Positions 5,750-13,363 of a DNA stretch of 19,231 nt are shown here, one piece after another. The stretch covers positions 1-19,231 of the forward strand of contig CAIRFY010000382.1 of the NCBI GenBank assembly GCA_903877945.1, given 5' to 3'. Made by a program: the position numbers and the translations under genes. This DNA is from an uncultured Oscillochloris sp. (GTDB lineage Bacteria; Chloroflexota; Chloroflexia; Chloroflexales; Chloroflexaceae). The notes beneath the pieces are model-generated. The model was not told the DNA's origin. It saw only the letters and a list, made by a program, of their open reading frames with translations, and did no database searches. Every line of letters starts with the position of its first letter. The stretch's first letter is position 1.

Positions 5750-8082
5750 TGCACCCCCACCCGGCTGACCATCAGGCTCAACTGGCGGGCGTCGGTACTC
5801 TGCGGGTCGAGCTGGAGCGGGATAAACGTCGGCGCGTGCAGGCGTAGCTCGATCCGGCTCTGGCCCGCCAGACTTGTGGGCACGGCCACCTGATAGGTGC
5901 GCCACAGCCCGCTCTCCACCGGGATGCGGATCTGCACCCCACCGACCTCCAGCGTCAGCGGGAGACCGCCCGGCGTTACTCCCGCCATGTGTAGGCTGAT
6001 CACGCTACCCACGCGCAGCGGCGTGGGCAGCGGCAGTGCGATGACGCCGTTGCCCTGGAGCCAGCGGTAGCTCACCACCACGCCATCGGGCTGCGGCGGC
6101 AGATCCTCGCCGAAGGAGAAACCGTCCAGGTAGCCAAAGTCCAGCCCGTTTCCCAGGATCAGGTTGCTGGCAGGGGCCGGGTTGAGCCAGGCCAGAGTCA
6201 GCTTCTGCACATTCTCCCCGGCACGCTGCTCGGCGTCCTCGAAGTAGCTACGGGCTAGGGCGTCCTTGTGCTGGGCGCGGGCCAGCGCCCCACGGATCAC
6301 GTTCGCCCGGTGAGTCGGTCGGTCAGACAGGATGGCCCAGCCGTCATCGTAGCGCCCTAGGTCGAGGTAGATTCGCGCCAGTTCGGTGCGCCCGTCCACA
6401 AAGTCAGGCTGCGCCGCCAGCATCGCCTCGTACTCACCAATCGCCGCCGGGTAATCCTTCGCAACGTAGGCCCGCGCCCCGGCGTTACGGTGGATCTCAC
6501 GCTGCACGCCCTGGGCGATGATCTGCGGATAGTCGCGGTAGCTAAAAATCTGCCAGACCATCGCCAGCATCAGGGCCAGGCCGCCGAGTCCCCAGGGTGA
6601 GCGCAGGAAGAGGCCCGCGTCATCCAGAACTGCGTCGCGGTCATCACGGAGTTGGCCCAGCCAACCCCAGAGCCAGGCGAGGGCGGCGGCTCCGTAGAGG
6701 CCCAGCAGGAACCAGATCGGCAGCAGGTAGCGCGGCTCGACATGGATGAGCATCACGGTCAGGCACGAGTAGGCGATCCAGCCAACCGCCAACAGGCGGA
6801 AGCCGCCCTCACGCGGGCGCGCCACCAGGGCCACCATGCTCGCCGGGGTAAAAACCAGCCAGAGCAGATCGCCCAGGGCACCCATCGGCCAGATTTCGCG
6901 CAGGGGTCGGGTGAAGAAGCTCACCTTAACAAAGAAGTCCTCAGTAAACTGGGCCTTCCAGATGTGGATAAAATTCGCCCAGAAGTTGCGCACCACGCGC
7001 CAGGGCTCCTCGCGAACAATTCGGGCGATGTCGGCACTCACAAAATCCTGGCGTTGCTCCTGCGGGATCGCCTCCAGGATCGCCTTGGCCTCGTTCTCGC
7101 CACGGCCCGCATTCACCGCGTCGCTCATCGCCATCCACATGTTCACTGGCCCCAGGGTGTCGATCAGGATCAGCCGGTGATAGGTGACGTAGTTGCGGAT
7201 CACCCAGGGGGTAATTGTCAGGGCGAAGGGAACGAGGAAGATTAGGGATGCGCCCATCACCGAGACAAGCCAGCGCCGCACGAGCGACGGCCAGCGGGTA
7301 CGCGAGGACGACGGCGCATCGACAAACCGATCAGGCTTCCGGTTGGCCCCCAGGTACTGCCCGTCTTTTGTCGGCACCCACGTGCCACCCACCATGCCGC
7401 GCCCGCCGCGCCCGCCGCGCTGGTTGGCCCACACCTCCAGCGCCACAAACCCGACCACAAACACCGAGGCGTAGAGGGCCGGCGAGCGGGCCAGCGCGGC
7501 CAGGGCCAGCGCCACACCAGCCGCCGCCAGCCAGGGGGCGCTCCGTTCATCCTCACGGTAGCTGTCGCGCCAGCGCACCAGCAGCCAGCAGTGAATCCCC
7601 AGCATAGCGATAAACAGCGGCTCGCTGAGGATAAGCACCGGCAGTTCAACAAAGGGGAACCAGACCGCCAGCAGCGCGGCGAAGATCAACCCGGCGCGTG
7701 CGTTAAACAGACGGCGGGCCATGTCGTAGCCCAACGGCACCAGCAGTAGCGACAGCGCCACATGCACGCCACGAATCAGCGCGATGCCCACCGTCGGGTC
7801 GCCGAGGGCGATCCCCACGCGCAGCAGCGCGGCGAACATAAAGACGTGACCAGGCGGGCGGATGAGCCAGGAGTTATCGGTGTACTGCCCAGTTACGGCC
7901 AGGTGCAAGGCGCGCTGGTAGTAGTCACCGTCATCCGCCGCCGAGAAACGCGGGTCAATGTCGTTGACGGCAACAAACCAGAGGCGCATGGCCAAGCCAA
8001 TCAGCACCAGCGCCGCAAGGATCAGTGGTATCGGGTCAACGCGCCGCAGAACCAGCGTGCGCCGTATCGAGGGTGTCCGCAT
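5746..8082 (-). CDS. GT-C membrane glycosyltransferase (PMT/ArnT-like) with TPR and C-terminal jelly-roll
   Basis: A 778-residue protein. An N-terminal polytopic GT-C region (about 15-520) has the first-loop acidic motif AADDGDYY (48-55; candidate catalytic Asp at 50/51/53) and RPPGH (75-79), typical of PMT_2/ArnT-like lipid-linked sugar transferases acting at the outer face of the membrane. It is followed by TPR-like helices (about 527-610, with AYVAKDYPAAIGEYEAML) and a beta-rich domain (about 630-778) resembling carbohydrate-binding jelly-rolls. Residues about 222-262, in a loop after a membrane helix, are low complexity (GGRGGRG) and contain a palindrome at DNA level (7320-7386). The ATG at 8082 has a poorly spaced AGGA. 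It lies 55 bp after the preceding GT gene and overlaps the GT2 gene by 4 nt. Substrates unknown. Confidence 0.88.
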   Translation of the reverse strand: MRTPSIRRTLVLRRVDPIPLILAALVLIGLAMRLWFVAVNDIDPRFSAADDGDYYQRALHLAVTGQYTDNSWLIRPPGHVFMFAALLRVGIALGDPTVGIALIRGVHVALSLLLVPLGYDMARRLFNARAGLIFAALLAVWFPFVELPVLILSEPLFIAMLGIHCWLLVRWRDSYREDERSAPWLAAAGVALALAALARSPALYASVFVVGFVALEVWANQRGGRGGRGMVGGTWVPTKDGQYLGANRKPDRFVDAPSSSRTRWPSLVRRWLVSVMGASLIFLVPFALTITPWVIRNYVTYHRLILIDTLGPVNMWMAMSDAVNAGRGENEAKAILEAIPQEQRQDFVSADIARIVREEPWRVVRNFWANFIHIWKAQFTEDFFVKVSFFTRPLREIWPMGALGDLLWLVFTPASMVALVARPREGGFRLLAVGWIAYSCLTVMLIHVEPRYLLPIWFLLGLYGAAALAWLWGWLGQLRDDRDAVLDDAGLFLRSPWGLGGLALMLAMVWQIFSYRDYPQIIAQGVQREIHRNAGARAYVAKDYPAAIGEYEAMLAAQPDFVDGRTELARIYLDLGRYDDGWAILSDRPTHRANVIRGALARAQHKDALARSYFEDAEQRAGENVQKLTLAWLNPAPASNLILGNGLDFGYLDGFSFGEDLPPQPDGVVVSYRWLQGNGVIALPLPTPLRVGSVISLHMAGVTPGGLPLTLEVGGVQIRIPVESGLWRTYQVAVPTSLAGQSRIELRLHAPTFIPLQLDPQSTDARQLSLMVSRVGVQ
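7320..7386. repeat. Candidate in-frame palindromic insertion in the GT-C gene
   Basis: CGACAAA (7320-7326) is the inverse of TTTGTCG (7367-7373), AACCG and CGGTT nest inside, and GGCACccacGTGCC (7373-7386) forms an adjoining hairpin. On the minus strand this reads in frame as residues about 233-254 (TWVPTKDGQYLGANRKPDRF) in a non-membrane loop next to a Gly/Arg run. This looks like a small palindromic element tolerated as a translated loop, but only one copy is present here. Confidence 0.45.
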
Positions 8083-8105
8083 ATCCTGTCAGTGATGCCG
8101 TTGCC

Positions 8106-8135
8106 GATTGCACCCGCAATCCGCAATCCGCAATC
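8106..8135. repeat. Heptamer array (CGCAATC)3 with inverted half
   Basis: Three exact CGCAATC units (8115-8135) follow GATTGC (8106-8111), forming a small palindromic heptamer array. It occupies the 55-bp spacer between the two GT-C genes, immediately after the stop of the upstream one. Confidence 0.75.
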
Positions 8136-8137
8136 AT

Positions 8138-10639
8138 CTATGGTTCCAGCCGAAACAGGCTATAGCGCCCGCTGTCGGCCACCCGCGCCCCCGTCGGGTC
8201 AACCAGCGGCGGCAGCCCCGAGGCATCGTCCCAGAGCAGGTAGCTCGCCCCTGTCGCCCGCAGCGCATCCAGGTCAGCGGCACTGATCGTCTGCGCGAGA
8301 TCGCCGCCCGTCGGCCAGTTCACCGCCGCGTGGGCGATGGCCGAATACTTCGCCAGGGGCAACCGCGCCGACACCCGTGCGCCAAACAGCGCGCCAGCCG
8401 GAAGGTTGGCCTCAACCATCTGCGCCGCCGCCACCTCATCGGCGGGCTGACCCGCCAGGGCGTAGCGCACGCCCCCGGCCCAGCCGCCCCATAGTACCAC
8501 AACCAGGGCCAGGCCCACGCCGAGCAGCGCCCGCCCGCCCCCGGTTAGCCGCCAGACCACCCAGGCCGCCGCTACCGCGTAGATCGGGGCCAGGGGCAGG
8601 AAGAAGCGCTGGAGCGTGAAGGCCGTACTTACAGCGGCCACGTAGATCAGGATCAGCGCGATCAACGCGAGCTTGAGCAACTCCCTTGATCGTCGTTCGC
8701 CCTCACCCCCCCAGCCCCCCTCTCCCTGAGCGGGAGAGGGGGGAGATTCGGCAACAACACGTGATCTTCCTCCCCTCTCCCCGTGAGGGAGAGGGGCTGG
8801 GGGTGAGGGCCGATAGGCGACGTGAAAGGCCAGCACCGCCCACGCCAGCAACCCGCCCACCCCCAGCCAGTTCGCAGGCCAGCCGATCAGCCGTAGCTGG
8901 TCGGCCCGCCCAAACTCGCTGGTATCTTCGGCCCCGCTGCCCACGTAGCCCACGACATTGCGCCACCAGTTGCCCAGGAAGCGCGCCGGGTCGCGCAGCA
9001 CCACGTTGGTCAGCGACACACCATTCGGGGCTTCATCCCAGCGCCCCCAATCGGTGCCCCCATACACCGCCAACCAGATATTCTTGGCCTGCTGGTTATA
9101 CAGCGGGCTGCCCGCCTGCACCGTGTTGATCACGATCTGCGGCGCGGCCACCAGCAGAAACCCGACGGCGAACAGCGCCGCCGCACGGCGTCCACCGTCG
9201 CGCCAGCCCGCCACCAGCCAAACCAAGATCCCCCACGGCAGCAGCACCACCCCCAGGTGCCGCATCAAAAACGCCGCCCCCCCAAACACCCCGGCACGTA
9301 CCCATATTCCCTGACCCCTGACCCCCGCCGCTACACACACACACACACACGCCGCAAACGGCATATCGCTGCCCACATACAGCCCGTACTGCGCCACAAA
9401 ACCGCTCAGCGCCAGAGTAACCAGGGCGAGCAGGGCCGGGCCCGGCGGCAGCAGGGCGCGAGCCAGCCAGTAGCCCCCAGCCAGAAAAACCGCACCACTC
9501 AGGGCAGCCAGCATGCGCCCCGCCAAAAATGCGTTACCCGCATACAGCGGGCGGATCAGCCAGAGCAACAGCGGATAGCCCAGGTTATAGAACCCATCGG
9601 CGCTCAGCACCTGGCCCAGAGTCTCGCGGGTTGCAAACACCCGGAAATCATTCTCCACCCCTGGCCGGATCTCGGTCAGATGGCCCTGCGCAGCCAGCAG
9701 AGTCGCCGCCGTCCACAGGCCAATAACCCCAACGGGCAGCAGCACGCCCAGCACCGTAGGCACACGGGCCACCAGTCCTGGCCCATAGCGCAGCACCAAC
9801 AGCCCGGCCAGCCCCAGACACACCGCCCCCGGCAGCGCCCGCAGCGGGTACGGGTAGAGCGGCGGCTGATTGTGGTAGAGCAGCAGCCAGGCCAGCCCGT
9901 AGAGGGCGATAGCGAGGAGGGTCAGAGAGGATTGCCGCCTCGCCTTCACCCCCCAACCCCCTCTCCCGCTCAGGGAGAGGGGGCTGGGGGGTGAGGGGGC
10001 ACGCACCAACAGCCAAATCATCGCCCCCACCAGCGCCCCATACGCCACCTGCGCGGGGTACGGCCTCACCGGCAGCCCCGCAACCTCATAACTCGCGCCA
10101 TCAACCAGCACACCAACTGATCGGCCATCGGACAGAGTCATCGCCGGGGTGGCGCGCAGATCGACAAAGAAGTCGCTGGCTTTGTAAATCCCGGAGCGCA
10201 CGGGGAAACTCAGCTCCTCCCAGCTCCCACTGGCCTGAAATTCCCCCAGCAGATCAGCGCCGTTCAGCAGCACGCTGACGCGGGGCGGCGGGCCTGTGGG
10301 ACGCCAGCCACGCAGGCGCAGGCGCACCGTCCCCGGCAACCCAGCCTGCGGAAAAAGCAACGCCGAGGAGTCCGGCCTCGTCCAGCGGGCGCTGCCATCG
10401 GAGCCAGCCAGATAGGGCGCAGGGACGCCGGGGCTATCTGTCCCCTCGGCATCGTAGAAACCCTGGACATAGGCCGCGTCATAGCCGCCGACATCAACCT
10501 GATGGCGGGCCGGGATCTGCGCAAGCAGCGCAATCAGCGCCGCACCAGCGACAGCCGCCATCAGAAGCGCCAGCAGGGCGCGCAGAGTCCGCCGCACCAC
10601 ACCAGGGGCGGGCCAACCAATGTCGCGGCCTCCCGTCAT
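8138..10639 (-). CDS. GT-C family membrane glycosyltransferase with N-terminal jelly-roll
   Basis: An 833-residue polytopic protein. A first membrane helix (about 16-40) is followed by an extracytoplasmic beta-rich domain (about 45-195, starting VDVGGYDAAYVQGFYDAEG) of the jelly-roll type often seen in Chloroflexota glycosyltransferases. Many membrane helices follow (about 195-700), with an acidic ENDFRVFA first-loop motif, and then a soluble C-terminal domain. This order fits a GT39/GT83-like enzyme using a polyprenyl-phosphate sugar. Two GC palindromes are translated in frame (residues about 214-232 and 611-647), both in loops bordered by Arg/Lys, so probably cytoplasmic. A (GT)9 tract encodes CVCVCV at about 430-436. 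The ATG at 10639 overlaps the upstream stop by 4 nt, so translation is probably coupled. The frame is intact despite the insertions. Exact sugar unknown. Confidence 0.87.
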   Translation of the reverse strand: MTGGRDIGWPAPGVVRRTLRALLALLMAAVAGAALIALLAQIPARHQVDVGGYDAAYVQGFYDAEGTDSPGVPAPYLAGSDGSARWTRPDSSALLFPQAGLPGTVRLRLRGWRPTGPPPRVSVLLNGADLLGEFQASGSWEELSFPVRSGIYKASDFFVDLRATPAMTLSDGRSVGVLVDGASYEVAGLPVRPYPAQVAYGALVGAMIWLLVRAPSPPSPLSLSGRGGWGVKARRQSSLTLLAIALYGLAWLLLYHNQPPLYPYPLRALPGAVCLGLAGLLVLRYGPGLVARVPTVLGVLLPVGVIGLWTAATLLAAQGHLTEIRPGVENDFRVFATRETLGQVLSADGFYNLGYPLLLWLIRPLYAGNAFLAGRMLAALSGAVFLAGGYWLARALLPPGPALLALVTLALSGFVAQYGLYVGSDMPFAACVCVCVAAGVRGQGIWVRAGVFGGAAFLMRHLGVVLLPWGILVWLVAGWRDGGRRAAALFAVGFLLVAAPQIVINTVQAGSPLYNQQAKNIWLAVYGGTDWGRWDEAPNGVSLTNVVLRDPARFLGNWWRNVVGYVGSGAEDTSEFGRADQLRLIGWPANWLGVGGLLAWAVLAFHVAYRPSPPAPLPHGERGGRSRVVAESPPSPAQGEGGWGGEGERRSRELLKLALIALILIYVAAVSTAFTLQRFFLPLAPIYAVAAAWVVWRLTGGGRALLGVGLALVVVLWGGWAGGVRYALAGQPADEVAAAQMVEANLPAGALFGARVSARLPLAKYSAIAHAAVNWPTGGDLAQTISAADLDALRATGASYLLWDDASGLPPLVDPTGARVADSGRYSLFRLEP
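8700..8809. repeat. GC-rich palindrome, copy 2, compound two-hairpin form (inside CDS)
   Basis: Outer arms CCCTCACCCCC and GGGGGTGAGGG enclose two inner hairpins: CTCTCCC-TGAGC-GGGAGAG and CCCCTCTCCC-CGTGA-GGGAGAGGGG, separated by about 35 nt. The short outer flanks CGTCG are also inverted. The whole element is translated in frame as a Pro/Gly/Arg-rich loop of the 833-residue glycosyltransferase. Confidence 0.92.
9333..9350. repeat. (AC)9 / (GT)9 dinucleotide tract within CDS
   Basis: Nine perfect AC units (GT on the coding strand) encode CVCVCV in the 833-residue glycosyltransferase. Next to it (9311-9325) is a repeated TGACCCC heptamer. A change of one or two units would shift the frame. 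Confidence 0.95.
9943..9997. repeat. GC-rich palindrome, copy 3 (inside CDS)
   Basis: A single-hairpin form with CTCTCCC-GCTCA-GGGAGAG at its centre and GGGGGGTGAGGG on the right. The loop orientation is opposite to copies 2 and 4. It is translated in frame as residues about 214-232 of the glycosyltransferase. The left outer arm has one change (TTCACC). Confidence 0.9.
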
Positions 10640-11781
10640 GGAGTAGCAGTCGGCTCAGGCGTCGGCGTCGGCTCAACCGCCACCGGCTCCTGCACCGGCA
10701 GACTGCCCACAGGCGCCGTCACCAACGCCCGGTTAATCCAGCCGCTGCTGCTACCATCGGGGTTATCAATATACGACCCCGAGGCCACCCTGCTGCCCAG
10801 ACGTACCAGATACCACTGGCCGGTCGTCGTGCGAGCCAGAAAGATCACCTCATCATCCTGGTTCACCTGGCCAATCGGCTGATTGTTCGTGAATGGCTGC
10901 GGCCGCACATTCGAGATCTGCAGCACCGTCCCAGTGATCGTACTCGTGGCACCAAAAACACTGGTCGGCGTAACCGGAGCGACCGTCACCTCAAGCGCGG
11001 GGGTAGTCACAGCACTCGTCGGCTGCGGAGTCCGAGTCAGCGTCGGCACCAGCGTCGGCAGCACCAAATGCGGCAACTGCGTCTCACCAGGGATAAACTG
11101 ACCGAAGCGACCAAACTCACCGCGTGCCGTACTCACCACGCTCAACGCCAGGGTCAGCGCCAGGATCATCAGCACCGAAGAAACCGCCGTCTTAATCAGC
11201 TCAACGCTCTGGCCCCAGACGCTACGCTGGTTCAGATGATCAAGGGCGCTTTGAGCAGCGCCAGCCACCGGCTCACCCCAACTCGTGCGGCCCTGGTCAT
11301 TCTGAGCCACCCGGCGCAACTCAAAGAGCGCACGCACATCCCCCACCGTCGTCAGGGCACGTACCGCGCTCCAGCGCACATTGCTATGTGGGTGACGGAG
11401 CGCGCTAATCAGCGGCCCGGCGGCCCGCCCATCGCCAATCCGCCCAGCGGCATCAGCGGCGCGGTAAGCCGTCAGCCAGGGCTGATTCGGCCCAATTACG
11501 TCACAGATCAACGGCACCGCCGGCGCACCGATCTCAACCAGTTCATCAACAGCAACAGCGTGCAGGGGGTGGCCCGTATCGCCCAGGGCGACCACAAGGT
11601 TTATGATCTGCTCACGGGGCGGCGCGGAGCGACCGTTGCGATACGGCCTAGGCCGACGCGGGCGACTACTCGGCAGGCGACGGGTCAGCCGCTCCAGCCC
11701 ACTGATCACCTGGCCGACCTGCGTCGTCCCGCTCGATGCCCGATCTTTTGGGCGCGGAGGATCCTGTTGATCTGCCGACAT
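10636..11781 (-). CDS. HEAT-repeat / transmembrane / SH3b domain protein
   Basis: A 381-residue single-pass protein. The N-terminus (1-55) is basic and Pro/Arg-rich. HEAT/PBS-type helical repeats cover about 57-185 (AVDELVEIGAPAVPLI, AADAAGRIGDGRAAGPLISAL, NVRWSAVRALTTVGD). One membrane helix lies at about 196-217. An extracytoplasmic part has a Thr/Pro-rich linker (235-280), a bacterial SH3-like domain (about 278-357, with NVRPQPFTNNQPIGQV and GSGYxD/GWINRALV-like elements) and a Pro/Thr-rich tail. Cytosolic scaffolding plus a wall- or glycan-binding module is inferred. ATG 11781 has AAGG close upstream (about 4 nt). It is the first gene of the glycan block and overlaps the next start by 4 nt. 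Confidence 0.85.
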   Translation of the reverse strand: MSADQQDPPRPKDRASSGTTQVGQVISGLERLTRRLPSSRPRRPRPYRNGRSAPPREQIINLVVALGDTGHPLHAVAVDELVEIGAPAVPLICDVIGPNQPWLTAYRAADAAGRIGDGRAAGPLISALRHPHSNVRWSAVRALTTVGDVRALFELRRVAQNDQGRTSWGEPVAGAAQSALDHLNQRSVWGQSVELIKTAVSSVLMILALTLALSVVSTARGEFGRFGQFIPGETQLPHLVLPTLVPTLTRTPQPTSAVTTPALEVTVAPVTPTSVFGATSTITGTVLQISNVRPQPFTNNQPIGQVNQDDEVIFLARTTTGQWYLVRLGSRVASGSYIDNPDGSSSGWINRALVTAPVGSLPVQEPVAVEPTPTPEPTATP

Positions 11782-11791
11782 ACCACCTTAG

Positions 11792-11871
11792 GATTGTAGA
11801 TTTTGGATTTTGGATTTTGGATTACCGCTGGGGCGCTAATCAGCAATCAAAAATCAAAAATCAAAAAAATC
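11792..11871. repeat. Palindromic GATTTTG heptamer array
   Basis: The left arm (11792-11826) has GATTGTA, three exact GATTTTG units and GATTACC. The right arm (about 11844-11871) repeats AATCAAA in inverted orientation. Together they form an imperfect A/T-rich hairpin that fills the gap between the coaBC stop and the start of the HEAT/SH3b gene. Confidence 0.88.
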
Positions 11872-13081
11872 AAGCCCGCCAGCGCTGGAAGCGCTCCACA
11901 ATCTCGTCAAGCAGAGCAGCGGCCGCCAGAGCCTTCGGCTGTCGCGGCAAGCTCGTTGCGCCGCCCCGATCAATCAGGGTCAGGGCGATCTCCGGCTGCC
12001 CGATACTGGACACCGCATCGTTCGCCACAATCATATCCAGACCCTTGCGCTCCAACTTGCCCTGCGCATTCGCCAGCAGGTCGTTGGTCTCGGCGGCGAA
12101 GCCCACCTTAAAGAAATCGTGGCGCTCGGCCAGCCCCGCGATAATATCGGGGTTCGGCACCAGATTCAGGGTCAGTTCCGCATCGCCGCTCTTCTTAATC
12201 TTCTGGGACGACGCCTCGACCGGGCGAAAGTCCGCCACCGCCGCATTCATAATCAGCATATCCGCGCCAACAACCGCCTCGGCGAGAGCCGCCTGCATCT
12301 CCGTGGCCGTCATCACCCGCACCAGCGCCACCGCAGCGGGCGGCGTCAGCGCCGTTGGCCCACTAATCAACGTCACACGGGCACCCAAATCGCGGGCGCG
12401 GGCCGCCAGCGCGTAGCCCATCTGCCCCGACGAGCGGTTGCCAATGTAGCGCACCGGGTCAATCGGCTCCTGGGTACCTCCGGCAGTGATCACCACATGC
12501 CGCCCGCCGAGCGGGCCGTCACGCCCAAGCAGGGCGCGGATCTCACCCTCAAGGACGGGCGGCTCAGGCATGCGCCCCTTGCCCACCACATGCTCAGCCA
12601 TCCGCCCCTCGTCCGGCTCAAGCACCGTATAGCCCCGGGCGCGCAGCGTCGCCACATTCGCCGCCGTCGCCGGGGCCGCATACATCTGCGGGTTCATGGC
12701 CGGGGCCAGCAGCACCGGGGCGTGCGTCGCCAGGATCGTCGTCGTCAACAGATCATCGCTCAGCCCGGCGGCGATCTTCGCAATCCGGTTCGCCGTCGCC
12801 GGGGCCACCACCACAAGATCAGCCTGCGCACCCAGCGCAACGTGACCCACCACCCCATCCTCCGGCAGCGCCCATATATCGCCAAGCACCCGCCGACCCG
12901 TGAGCGCCTGGAAGGTGGCCGCGCCCACAAACCGCGTGGCCGCCTCGGTCATGATCACATCCACCTGCGCCCCGGCCAGCGTCAGGTCGCGGGCGAGCTG
13001 CGCCACCTTATAGGCGGCGATACTCCCACAGACCCCGAGTACGATCTTTTTACCCGTAAGAATGTCCATAGGGGCACCCAT
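11870..13081 (-). CDS. coaBC: Bifunctional phosphopantothenoylcysteine decarboxylase / phosphopantothenate-cysteine ligase
   Basis: A 403-residue fusion enzyme of coenzyme A synthesis. The CoaC flavoprotein half (1-185) has GVCGSIAAYK (16-25), the catalytic His at 80 in GHVALGAQADL and the PAMN clamp (127-130). The CoaB half (from about 190) has ITAGGTQEPIDPVRYIGNRSSGQMG, NAAVADF (279-285), KIKK (294-297) and VGFAAET. In E. coli-type CoaC the flap before GRM holds a catalytic Cys-Gly pair; here the segment reads MAEHVVGKGRM (161-171), with Glu-His at that place. ATG 13081 is supported by GGAG with an 8-nt spacer; ATG 13069 has no SD. An extended -10 lies about 35 nt upstream. Divergent from metB. 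Confidence 0.96.
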   Translation of the reverse strand: MGAPMDILTGKKIVLGVCGSIAAYKVAQLARDLTLAGAQVDVIMTEAATRFVGAATFQALTGRRVLGDIWALPEDGVVGHVALGAQADLVVVAPATANRIAKIAAGLSDDLLTTTILATHAPVLLAPAMNPQMYAAPATAANVATLRARGYTVLEPDEGRMAEHVVGKGRMPEPPVLEGEIRALLGRDGPLGGRHVVITAGGTQEPIDPVRYIGNRSSGQMGYALAARARDLGARVTLISGPTALTPPAAVALVRVMTATEMQAALAEAVVGADMLIMNAAVADFRPVEASSQKIKKSGDAELTLNLVPNPDIIAGLAERHDFFKVGFAAETNDLLANAQGKLERKGLDMIVANDAVSSIGQPEIALTLIDRGGATSLPRQPKALAAAALLDEIVERFQRWRA

Positions 13082-13111
13082 GGCCTCTGCTCCATCGAAA
13101 ACCGCGTCGGC

Positions 13112-13119
13112 ATTGTAGC
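13112..13119 (-). promoter_or_regulatory. Extended -10 promoter candidate for coaBC
   Basis: On the minus strand TG-C-TACAAT gives an extended -10 (hexamer 13112-13117) about 31 bp upstream of the coaBC ATG. The -35 region at 17-bp spacing is weak (TGTGCC), as is usual for extended -10 promoters. Confidence 0.5.
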
Positions 13120-13177
13120 ATAAAGACTGGGGCAGGCACACCCACTGAAGCAAGGCTCCGTCAAAGTTGCCCTCCGA

Positions 13178-13230
13178 CCCTCACCCCCTGCCCCTCTCCC
13201 TGAGCGGGAGAGGGGGCTGGGGGGTGAGGG
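13178..13230. repeat. GC-rich palindrome, copy 4, between coaBC and metB
   Basis: A single-hairpin form with CTCTCCC-TGAGC-GGGAGAG at its centre. It is flanked by a 9-bp inverted repeat CGTCAAAGT (13159-13167) / ACTTTGACG (13249-13257), and outside that by a 9-bp direct repeat CCACTGAAG (13142-13150 and 13266-13274). It sits between the two divergent promoters. Confidence 0.92.
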
Positions 13231-13283
13231 CTGAGCGGCGATCACACGACTTTGACGTAGCCCTGCCACTGAAGTGTGTCACG

Positions 13284-13312
13284 TTGACAGGCAGTAGCGG
13301 CCCTGCTATAGT
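13284..13312 (+). promoter_or_regulatory. Sigma-70-type promoter of metB
   Basis: A perfect TTGACA (13284-13289), a 17-bp spacer and TATAGT (13307-13312) preceded by TGC (extended -10). The predicted start near 13319 leaves a leader of about 45 nt, too short for a SAM-I riboswitch, so metB is not under the control seen at mtnA. Confidence 0.82.
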
Positions 13313-13363
13313 ACCGTATCATTGCTGCAGTGTTGTACTCATCCAGAGCGGTGAGGTTTTTTT

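Noticed and set aside
13142..13274. CCACTGAAG direct repeats as a target-site duplication of palindrome copy 4
   Set aside because: The 9-bp repeat is notable, but other copies show no similar direct repeats, so transposition is not established; kept only as evidence text.
13319..13363. Second SAM riboswitch before metB
   Set aside because: The leader is only about 45 nt and contains none of the S-box blocks.
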